From an uncultured Bacilli bacterium (GTDB taxonomy: Bacteria > Bacillota_I > Bacilli_A > RF39 > UBA660), in the NCBI GenBank assembly GCA_947627965.1, contig CANQYA010000055.1, forward strand, positions 1 through 6,624: a DNA stretch of 6,624 nt. The letters run 5' to 3'. The notes below the pieces were generated by a model. The model had not been told where the DNA came from. It saw only the letters and a program-made list of their open reading frames with translations, and did no database searches. Positions 1-5,433 of the stretch are shown piece by piece (the stretch's first letter is position 1; each line of letters starts with the position of its first letter). Both the position numbers and the translations under genes were made by a program.

Positions 1-1116
1 ATAAATAATAATATAAGTAATAATAAAAAAGAAAAATATATCGAAATTGCTAAAGAATATATTAAAGAAGTCAAAGATAATATTAATGCGATGAATTTTA
101 AACAAATACCCGTTGATAATCAAGCTTTATTAGTACCTCTAACTAATTTAAAATTAAAAAAAGCATCGCCTTATGGTTCTTTTAAAGCAGGATACAGTTA
201 TGTAATTGTTGTCCAAAGAGATACTTATTATGATTATTATTTTGCTTGTATCGATTCTCAAAAATATGGTATTCCTATTGTCAATGAAAAAGAATTGACG
301 ATCGATTCTATTATTTTTGGAGAAAGTAATTTAACTAATATTAATCGTATTACTAATATTGATAATTTATTTGTCGATGGTACGATTTATAAAAGAAGTG
401 AAGAAACGAAAGAAGACGATGTCAATATTTTACTTACCCCTATATCTTCACAAATTAATGTCGATTATGAATTTAAAGCAGATGTTCATAAAATATATGA
501 TGACTTAGTAAAAAATATTGATACTAATATATATAATAAAGAAGCAACTATTAATAATGGTGTTTTAAAATATAATAATAAAGTAATTAATGAAAATTAT
601 TCTAAAGAAATAAATGGTGTATTCCGTTATATATCGTTTCCTAATGATGAAAAGTTAGATTATTATGCTAGTTTTGTTAATTATACTAAAAGTTATGTTG
701 CAGGAATAATAAATAAAGAAGGTAATTATTCCAGTAAAAATATGGTTTTTGATTCAGGACCTGCTATTGTATTAAATGAAAATGCTAATCTAGTTAGTAT
801 GGATAATAATAAGTATTTGATGTGGAATTTAATGGCAATATATCCTGATAATGATAACTATGTAATTGACGAATGTGGAGCTATTATCTTGAAAGATAGT
901 AATGCTAGTAGTAGAGAACTTACTTTAGAAACACCAAGTATTATAGTAGGTAAATCTAATAATAATTGTGAGTTAGGTAATATTTTTGCTATTAGAAAAA
1001 ATGAAGTTAATACTAATGATCATTACTTTGCAAGAGGCTATATTAAATTTCATTCTAAGGATGGGACAACCTTTACTTCGTACAGTTCTAATACTGTAAC
1101 TACCTTTGTTCAGTAA
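1..1116 (+). CDS. Secreted or surface hypothetical protein, 5' end cut by window edge
   Basis: The reading frame is open from base 1 with no stop before TAA at 1114-1116, so the ATG at 91 is almost certainly internal and 371 residues are visible. The first 30 visible residues are Asn/Lys-rich and run into a helical-looking stretch (KYIEIAKEYIKEVKDNINAM). A segment around SPYGSFKAGYSYVIVVQRD, followed by YDYYFACIDS, comes next. From memory, this arrangement resembles Bacillota proteins with a type IV pilin-like N-terminal methylation helix, but that helix would lie outside the window. The last ~120 residues look like an extracellular beta-sandwich, ending in a pattern of the form YFARGYIKF...DGTTFTSYSS. 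Low Cys and high Asn/Tyr/Asp content fit an exported protein. I do not recognise a function. An AT-rich hairpin follows, separating it from ruvA. Surface location is inference; the coding status is secure. Confidence 0.85.
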   Translation: MNNNISNNKKEKYIEIAKEYIKEVKDNINAMNFKQIPVDNQALLVPLTNLKLKKASPYGSFKAGYSYVIVVQRDTYYDYYFACIDSQKYGIPIVNEKELTIDSIIFGESNLTNINRITNIDNLFVDGTIYKRSEETKEDDVNILLTPISSQINVDYEFKADVHKIYDDLVKNIDTNIYNKEATINNGVLKYNNKVINENYSKEINGVFRYISFPNDEKLDYYASFVNYTKSYVAGIINKEGNYSSKNMVFDSGPAIVLNENANLVSMDNNKYLMWNLMAIYPDNDNYVIDECGAIILKDSNASSRELTLETPSIIVGKSNNNCELGNIFAIRKNEVNTNDHYFARGYIKFHSKDGTTFTSYSSNTVTTFVQ

Positions 1117-1129
1117 AAAATATTAAATT

Positions 1130-1162
1130 AAAAAATTATTACTTTATTAGTAATATTTTTTT
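1130..1162 (+). terminator. AT-rich hairpin terminator after the left-edge gene
   Basis: TATTACT (1137-1143) pairs with AGTAATA (1149-1155) around the loop TTATT. After one T-T mismatch, the A-run at 1130-1135 pairs with the T-run at 1157-1162. The structure starts 14 bases past the upstream stop and ends in a U-tract. The stem has a single G-C pair, so it is weak by sequence, but its position between a stop codon and the ruvA promoter fits a Rho-independent terminator. Confidence 0.5.
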
Positions 1163-1165
1163 ATA

Positions 1166-1194
1166 TTAGGAATTTGCTTGGAACGTGATATAAT
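1166..1194 (+). promoter_or_regulatory. Extended -10 promoter for ruvA and the downstream run
   Basis: A perfect TATAAT lies at 1189-1194, preceded by TGA at 1186-1188, which is the TGn extended -10 element. The best -35 at 17-bp spacing is TTAGGA (1166-1171), a poor match, as is often seen with extended -10 promoters. Transcription would start near 1201, giving a very short leader because the SD itself begins at 1201. It lies just after the hairpin that ends the previous gene. A LexA half-site-like GAAC at 1181-1184 has no matching right half. Confidence 0.65.
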
Positions 1195-1200
1195 GGTAAT

Positions 1201-1207
1201 GAGGTGG
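1201..1207 (+). promoter_or_regulatory. Ribosome binding site that fixes the ruvA start
   Basis: GAGGTGG matches the anti-SD core and lies 5 bases before ATG 1213. The GTG at 1204, an alternative start in the same frame, is inside this SD and therefore cannot be the real start. Confidence 0.8.
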
Positions 1208-1212
1208 TATAT

Positions 1213-1770
1213 ATGTATGACTATATGATTGGAAAAATTGTTAGTATTAACAGTACTTATATTGTTTTAGAGTGTAATAATATTGGATATGTAATAAATA
1301 CTCCTAATCCTTATTCATTTAAAGAAAATGAGGAATATAAAGTTTATTTGTATCAGTTAGTAAGAGAAGACGAGTTGTCATTATATGGTTTTAAGACGAT
1401 CGAAGAAAAAGAATTATTTTTGAAATTGATAAATGTTAAAGGACTAGGACCAAAGATGACTTTACCTATACTTGCTACTGGTTCAGTAGCAGGAGTAATC
1501 GATGCGATAGAAAGAGAAAATTTACTTTATTTATGTAAATTTCCTAAGATAGGAGATAAATTAGCTAAACAAATTGTTTTAGATTTGAAAGGTAAGTTAG
1601 GTGTTATATCTACGTCTAATACAAGTGATAATAATTATGAGGAATTATTAGAAGCCTTAAAAGGTTTAGGTTATAAAGATAAAGAGTTAAAGACTATTAT
1701 TCCTAAAATTGATCAGGCTCTATCTTTAGAAGACCAAATTAAGGAAGCTTTGAAATTAATGTTAAAATAA
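1213..1770 (+). CDS. ruvA: Holliday junction branch migration protein RuvA
   Basis: The 185-residue product starts at ATG 1213 (MYDYMIGKIV, the normal RuvA opening in Bacillota). RuvA tetramers bind Holliday junctions in the cytoplasm and load the RuvB motor for branch migration during recombination and repair. Residues 1-63 form the OB-fold, with the acidic-pin equivalent at E52-D53 in LVREDELSLYGF. Two helix-hairpin-helix DNA-binding motifs follow, around 71-90 (INVKGLGPKM) and 106-128 (FPKIGDKLAKQIVLDLKGKL). A short low-complexity linker (131-141) leads to the C-terminal RuvB-contacting domain at about 142-185 (EELLEALKGLGYKDKE). The second HhH has KIG where GIG is usual. The length is slightly under the ~200 residues typical of the family. 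ruvB begins 21 bases after the stop. Confidence 0.96.
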   Translation: MYDYMIGKIVSINSTYIVLECNNIGYVINTPNPYSFKENEEYKVYLYQLVREDELSLYGFKTIEEKELFLKLINVKGLGPKMTLPILATGSVAGVIDAIERENLLYLCKFPKIGDKLAKQIVLDLKGKLGVISTSNTSDNNYEELLEALKGLGYKDKELKTIIPKIDQALSLEDQIKEALKLMLK

Positions 1771-1791
1771 AAATAATGGGGAGGTAAAAAA

Positions 1792-2826
1792 ATGGAAAAT
1801 AATGATATTTTGAGTGCCAATAAATTAGCAAGTGATATTAAGGAAGAAGCAATAAGACCAGCACTTTTTAAAGATTATATTGGACAAGAAGATGTTAAAG
1901 AAAATATAAAAGTGTTTGTTGAAGCGGCTAAAATGCGTGATGAGAGTTTGGATCATGTTCTTTTGTATGGACCTCCAGGATTAGGTAAAACAACGCTTGC
2001 TTACATTATTGCTAACGAATTGGGAACTAATATTAAAACAGCAAGTGGACCTTCGATTGAAAAAGCTGGGGATTTAGCAGCGATATTATCTTCTCTTGAA
2101 CCAGGTGACGTTTTGTTTATCGACGAAATTCACCGAATGCCTTCTTATATTGAAGAAATATTATATCCCGCTATGGAAGATTTTACTTTGGATATAATTA
2201 TTGGTAGTGAGGGTAATAGTAGAAATATAAAAATTAATCTACCACCATTTACTTTGGTAGGTGCTACGACAAGAGCAGGTGATTTAACTAGTCCTTTACG
2301 TGACCGTTTTGGTATTATTGCAAGACTTCAGTATTATACTGACGAAGAATTATTTGCTATTATTAAAAGAACGGCTAGTGTTTTAAATGTCGAAATTCAT
2401 GACGACGCAGCTAGGGAATTAGCTAGTAGAAGTCGTGGTACGCCCCGAATTGCTAATCGCCTTTTGAAACGTGTTAGAGATTTTTCCCTAGTTATGGGGG
2501 ACGGGGTAATTACGGTCGATTTAACCAAGTTAGCTCTTGAAAAATTAAAAGTAGATGCTATGGGGTTAGACGAAACCGACTATAATTTAATTAAGACGAT
2601 TGCCCTTAAATTTAATGGTGGTCCAGTAGGAATAGAATCACTTGCCAGTATGATTGGGGAAGAAGTTTCTACTTTAGAAGATGTATGTGAGCCATTTCTT
2701 TTACAAAGAGGTCTTTTAAAACGTACTCCACGTGGAAGAATGCTTACGGAATTAGGTTATAAACACTTAAATATTAATCGCCAAGGAACTATTTTTGATT
2801 TAGAAAATATAGATAAGGAGCAATAA
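1792..2826 (+). CDS. ruvB: Holliday junction branch migration ATPase RuvB
   Basis: The product is 344 residues, full length for the family. It is the AAA+ motor that pumps DNA through the RuvA-bound Holliday junction by ATP hydrolysis. Visible motifs in order are the [12 protein letters not shown]-terminal signature (22-32), Walker [10 protein letters not shown] (60-68), Walker B VLFIDEIH (107-114), sensor 1 GATTRAG (157-163), the LRDRFG arginine-finger segment with R170, and sensor 2 RGTPRIANR (215-223). A C-terminal winged helix follows, with [10 protein letters not shown] (276-285) and the DNA-contacting RTPRGRMLT (311-319). No key residue is missing. The start is ATG 1792, with the strong SD GGGGAGGT at 1778-1785. 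The stop TAA (2824-2826) overlaps the queA ATG by one base, so translation of the two is probably coupled. Confidence 0.98.
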   Translation: MENNDILSANKLASDIKEEAIRPALFKDYIGQEDVKENIKVFVEAAKMRDESLDHVLLYGPPGLGKTTLAYIIANELGTNIKTASGPSIEKAGDLAAILSSLEPGDVLFIDEIHRMPSYIEEILYPAMEDFTLDIIIGSEGNSRNIKINLPPFTLVGATTRAGDLTSPLRDRFGIIARLQYYTDEELFAIIKRTASVLNVEIHDDAARELASRSRGTPRIANRLLKRVRDFSLVMGDGVITVDLTKLALEKLKVDAMGLDETDYNLIKTIALKFNGGPVGIESLASMIGEEVSTLEDVCEPFLLQRGLLKRTPRGRMLTELGYKHLNINRQGTIFDLENIDKEQ

Positions 2827-3875
2827 TGAAGTTAGAAGATTTTGATTATGATTTACCTGAGGACCTTATCGCCCAAGTACCACTTGAAGAAAGAGATGTT
2901 TCACGCCTTTTAGTTCTTTACAAAGATACTAACAAAATAGAACATCGTCATTTTTATAATATAGTTGATTATTTAGACGAAGGAGATACTTTAGTAATTA
3001 ATGATACTAAGGTTCTTCCTGCTCGTTTGATTGGTGAAAAAGAAGATACTAAAGCCGTAATTGAAGTATTATTATTAAAAAATATCCAGGGTAATGTATG
3101 GGAATGTTTAACTAAACCAGCTAAGAGAGTTAAAGAAGGTACGATTGTATCTTTTGGGAATGGTTTACTAAAAGCTAAATGTTTAGAATGCTTAGACGAA
3201 GGAATAAGACATTTTGAATTAATTTATGAAGGTATTTTATACGAAATTTTAGATAAATTAGGAGTAATGCCACTGCCACCATATATTCATGAAAAATTAA
3301 AAGATAAAGACCGTTATCAAACTGTTTATGCCAAAGAAGTAGGAAGTGTTGCGGCTCCTACCGCAGGACTACATTTTACTGAGGAATTATTAGATAAAGT
3401 AAAAGCTAAAGGAGTAAATATAGCACCGCTTACGCTCCATGTCGGACTAGGTACTTTTAGACCAGTTAATACCGAAAATATTTTAGACCATAAAATGCAT
3501 AGTGAATATTATTCTTTATCTAAAGCGACTGCTGACATAATTAATAAAACTAAATTAAATAATAAAAAGATAGTAGTAGTAGGTACTACCTCAGTAAGAG
3601 TTTTAGAAACAGTTATGACTAAGTATGGTGAGTTAAAAGAATGTAGTGGCTGGACCGATATCTTTATTTATCCAGGATATAAATTTAAGATAGTTGATAA
3701 TTTAATTACTAATTTCCATTTACCTAAGTCAACTTTAATAATGTTAGTAAGTGCTTTAGCTGGGAAAGAGAAAATACTTAATGCTTACCTAGAAGCAGTA
3801 AAAGAAAAATATCGTTTCTTCTCTTTTGGAGATAGTATGTTTATTACTAACGAAAAAACGAAAGAAAAAGAATAA
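2826..3875 (+). CDS. queA: S-adenosylmethionine:tRNA ribosyltransferase-isomerase QueA
   Basis: The product is 349 residues, near the ~342 usual for the family. QueA transfers and isomerises the ribosyl moiety of S-adenosylmethionine onto preQ1-modified tRNA, giving epoxyqueuosine at wobble position 34 of GUN-anticodon tRNAs. Family signatures seen are [20 protein letters not shown] (5-24), [10 protein letters not shown] (59-68), GVMPLPPYI (146-154), [13 protein letters not shown] (173-185), [11 protein letters not shown] (204-214), [10 protein letters not shown] (253-262), [16 protein letters not shown] (295-310) and [11 protein letters not shown] (330-340). The ATG overlaps the ruvB stop as TAATG, and AAGGAG at 2815-2820 inside ruvB is the SD. 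In many Bacillota tgt follows queA; here a GHL10-type gene does. The charged tail after residue 341 is nonspecific. Confidence 0.97.
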   Translation: MKLEDFDYDLPEDLIAQVPLEERDVSRLLVLYKDTNKIEHRHFYNIVDYLDEGDTLVINDTKVLPARLIGEKEDTKAVIEVLLLKNIQGNVWECLTKPAKRVKEGTIVSFGNGLLKAKCLECLDEGIRHFELIYEGILYEILDKLGVMPLPPYIHEKLKDKDRYQTVYAKEVGSVAAPTAGLHFTEELLDKVKAKGVNIAPLTLHVGLGTFRPVNTENILDHKMHSEYYSLSKATADIINKTKLNNKKIVVVGTTSVRVLETVMTKYGELKECSGWTDIFIYPGYKFKIVDNLITNFHLPKSTLIMLVSALAGKEKILNAYLEAVKEKYRFFSFGDSMFITNEKTKEKE

Positions 3876-3884
3876 ATTAAAAAA

Positions 3885-3911
3885 AGCTTCATATTATTTA
3901 TTGGTGAAGCT
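3885..3911. promoter_or_regulatory. Hairpin between queA and the GHL10 gene, overlapping its RBS
   Basis: AGCTTCA (3885-3891) and TGAAGCT (3905-3911) form a perfect 7-bp inverted repeat with a 13-base spacer; one inner T-G wobble could extend it. It begins 9 bases after the queA stop. On the plus strand no U-tract follows, so it is not a forward terminator. Its right arm covers part of the SD GGTGA (3903-3907) and ends one base before the ATG at 3913. On the minus strand the same hairpin is followed by a run of seven T, so there it reads as a Rho-independent terminator. Confidence 0.6.
3903..3907 (+). promoter_or_regulatory. Ribosome binding site that fixes the GHL10 gene start
   Basis: GGTGA lies 5 bases before ATG 3913. 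An in-frame GTG at 3904 falls inside it. An in-frame ATG at 3826 lies within queA and would add a non-family, Lys-rich N-terminus. Confidence 0.65.
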
Positions 3912-3912
3912 A

Positions 3913-5118
3913 ATGAGAAAAATATTTTTAGTAGTAATTATTTTTGTAATTATTACTTTTTTTGTAATTGGTAATAAAAAAGAAGTTCAAAAAGATAACC
4001 TCGCGGTAGCACTATATAATATAGAAGAAAAAAGAGCAGTTTTTATTTCTTATATTGAATTACAAGAGTATATAAAAGGCAAAGATAAAAAGACAAGTCA
4101 AGATAATATTATAAAAATACTTGATAATTTAAAAAATAATAATTTTAATATGGTACTACTTCATGTACGACCTTTTTCTGATGCTATCTATAACTCTAGG
4201 ATATTCCCCACTAGTGGTTATGTGGTAAATAAAGAAGGAGATCCTTTAGAGTACGATGTTTTAGAATTTTTTATAAATGAAGCTCATAAGAGAAATATGG
4301 AACTTCATGCTTGGATAAATCCTTATCGTATTAGAAGTAATACTGATACTTCTAGTATTGCTACTAGTAGTCCTTTTTATCAATATAAAGATACTTCTTC
4401 TGTAAAAATAATTGATAATTTAGGAATTTTTTATAATCCTGCTAGTAAGGAAGCCCAATCTTTAATTGTGGAAGGGGTTAAAGAAATAGTTAAAAATTAT
4501 GATGTCGATGGTATTCATTTTGACGATTATTTCTATCCTGATACGACGATTGATTTAGAAGATTATCAAAAATATATTAATAGTGGAGGAACGCTCACTC
4601 TTAGTGATTATCGCTTAAATAATGTTTTAACTTTAATAAAAGAAGTTTATCAAAATATCAAAAGTATTAAACCTAATATTTTATTTGGTATATCACCTAG
4701 TGGCAATCTTAATAATAATTACGATTTTATATATTTAGATATAAAAAAAATACTTAGTGAACCAGGTTATGTCGACTATATTATGCCTCAAATATATTTT
4801 GGCTTTTTAAATGAAGTTATGCCTTTTTTTGAAACAGTTAATATGTGGAACTCACTAATTAAAGTAAATGATATAAAAATAATTCCGGCTTTAGGAATAT
4901 ATAAAGCAGGAGAATACGACAGTATTGCTCGCAGTGGAAGTGAAGAATGGCTTTTAAATAATGACATTATTACGAAACAGATACTTATCAGTAGAAGACT
5001 TAATCATTATGGCGGTTTTGCTCTTTTTAGATACAGTTATATGTTTAATGATGAGTATATTAAAGAAAATGATAATTTAAAAAAGGAATTTAGTAATTTA
5101 CAAGAATTAATAAAATAA
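3913..5118 (+). CDS. Membrane-anchored GHL10 (DUF187) glycosyl-hydrolase-like protein
   Basis: The product is 401 residues from ATG 3913, starting MRKIFLVVIIFVIITFFVIG. This is a basic residue pair and then a single hydrophobic segment (4-19) with no lipobox Cys and no clear signal-peptidase site, so a signal anchor with an outside catalytic domain is likely. The rest matches the GHL10 TIM-barrel family (B. subtilis YngK, E. coli YddW/DigH). Motifs seen are LLHVRPFSDAIY (82-93), LHAWINPYR (131-139), DVDGIHFDDYFYP (197-209) with the D204-D205 acid pair, GISPSGN (259-265) and DYIMPQIYF (288-296), where the last position is more often Trp. DigH acts on denuded peptidoglycan glycan strands, so a cell-wall role is a reasonable inference; the substrate here is unknown. 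It follows queA by 37 bases without an obvious promoter and ends in a shared terminator. Confidence 0.9.
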   Translation: MRKIFLVVIIFVIITFFVIGNKKEVQKDNLAVALYNIEEKRAVFISYIELQEYIKGKDKKTSQDNIIKILDNLKNNNFNMVLLHVRPFSDAIYNSRIFPTSGYVVNKEGDPLEYDVLEFFINEAHKRNMELHAWINPYRIRSNTDTSSIATSSPFYQYKDTSSVKIIDNLGIFYNPASKEAQSLIVEGVKEIVKNYDVDGIHFDDYFYPDTTIDLEDYQKYINSGGTLTLSDYRLNNVLTLIKEVYQNIKSIKPNILFGISPSGNLNNNYDFIYLDIKKILSEPGYVDYIMPQIYFGFLNEVMPFFETVNMWNSLIKVNDIKIIPALGIYKAGEYDSIARSGSEEWLLNNDIITKQILISRRLNHYGGFALFRYSYMFNDEYIKENDNLKKEFSNLQELIK

Positions 5119-5136
5119 AAGAGCCTAGCTCTTTTA
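5116..5136. terminator. Bidirectional terminator shared by convergent genes
   Basis: AAAAGAGC (5117-5124), loop CTA, and GCTCTTTT (5128-5135) form a perfect 8-bp stem, extended by a T-A pair (5116/5136). A U-tract appears on either strand, so it can end the GHL10 gene on the plus strand and the small gene on the minus strand. The plus stop TAA (5116-5118) and the minus stop TAA (5136-5134) lie at the two feet of the same stem. Confidence 0.9.
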
Positions 5137-5379
5137 ATAATAGTAATAATTTTCTTGATATGTTTGATATGGTTGATAAGGTGGATAAGGAATAGGGTAC
5201 ATAACAGGATAAGGTTGTGGTACGGGACCATAATAGTTAGGGCGATTATTTATTAAGCTTCCTGTAATTCCGCCTAAGACAAAAGGAACAATAAAACCTC
5301 CTCCAAAGCGATCACCATTTCGATAAGTTCTGTTAGGCATATTTCGATTAAAACGTGGCATACTATTATTTGGATACAT
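5134..5379 (-). CDS. Small Tyr/Pro-rich protein with a Gly-rich hydrophobic segment
   Basis: The product is 81 residues from ATG 5379-5377. The TTG further upstream at 5397 overlaps the SD and is not used. The N-terminus (1-25) is basic and Asn/Arg/Met-rich. Residues 26-43 (GGGFIVPFVLGGITGSLI) are Gly-rich and hydrophobic, possibly a membrane-active or packing segment. The rest is Tyr/Pro/Gln-rich, with repeats of the PYP and PYQ kind, and ends in four Tyr. I recall similar short proteins, with a GGF-xPF-LGG-xxG core and a PYYPYP-like tail, in spore-forming Bacillota, some discussed as coat or surface proteins, but no function can be assigned. The excellent SD AAGGAGG (5394-5388) supports it as a real, well-translated gene. 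It converges on the GHL10 gene and diverges from the aminopeptidase gene, with a perfect inverted repeat over its start. Confidence 0.85.
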   Translation of the reverse strand: MYPNNSMPRFNRNMPNRTYRNGDRFGGGFIVPFVLGGITGSLINNRPNYYGPVPQPYPVMYPIPYPPYQPYQTYQENYYYY

Positions 5380-5411
5380 AAGATAAACCTCCTTCAAAAT
5401 ATCTTATGTAT
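5374..5411. promoter_or_regulatory. Perfect 12-bp inverted repeat between divergent genes
   Basis: ATACATAAGATA (5374-5385) is exactly mirrored by TATCTTATGTAT (5400-5411) around a 14-base centre. In the minus-strand transcript, the 12-bp stem would hold the small gene's start codon in its 3' arm and its SD AAGGAGG exposed in the loop. As DNA it lies in the 54-base gap between two divergent start codons and could instead be an operator. Only weak -10-like hexamers are visible here (TAAGAT at 5379-5384 on the plus strand and its mirror on the minus strand, TATAAG at 5409-5414). If a minus-strand promoter lies inside the repeat, the RNA hairpin would not form. Confidence 0.6.
5388..5394 (-). 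promoter_or_regulatory. Ribosome binding site of the small minus-strand gene
   Basis: CCTCCTT on the plus strand reads AAGGAGG on the minus strand, a seven-base match to the anti-SD, 8 bases before ATG 5379. It is what places the start at 5379 rather than at the upstream TTG. It sits at the centre of the 12-bp inverted repeat. Confidence 0.9.
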
Positions 5412-5420
5412 AAGAAAAAT

Positions 5421-5428
5421 AAGGGTGA
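5421..5428 (+). promoter_or_regulatory. Ribosome binding site that fixes the aminopeptidase start
   Basis: AAGGGTGA lies 5 bases before ATG 5434. The in-frame GTG at 5425 is inside it and is therefore rejected as the start. Confidence 0.75.
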
Positions 5429-5433
5429 AAGAA

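Noticed and set aside
1181..1194. LexA (SOS) operator at the ruvA promoter
   Set aside because: GAAC is present, but the four-base spacer is followed by TATA rather than GTTC. Only half of the site matches, and the bases are explained by the -10 element.
3826..3912. Longer N-terminus for the GHL10 gene starting at ATG 3826 inside queA
   Set aside because: It overlaps queA by 50 bases, has no suitable SD, gives a Lys-rich extension in front of a clear signal anchor, and the ATG at 3913 has an SD at proper spacing.
5037..5231. 64-codon minus-strand reading frame overlapping the GHL10 3' end and the small gene
   Set aside because: It lies in another frame of two better supported genes, crosses the shared terminator and shows no family features.
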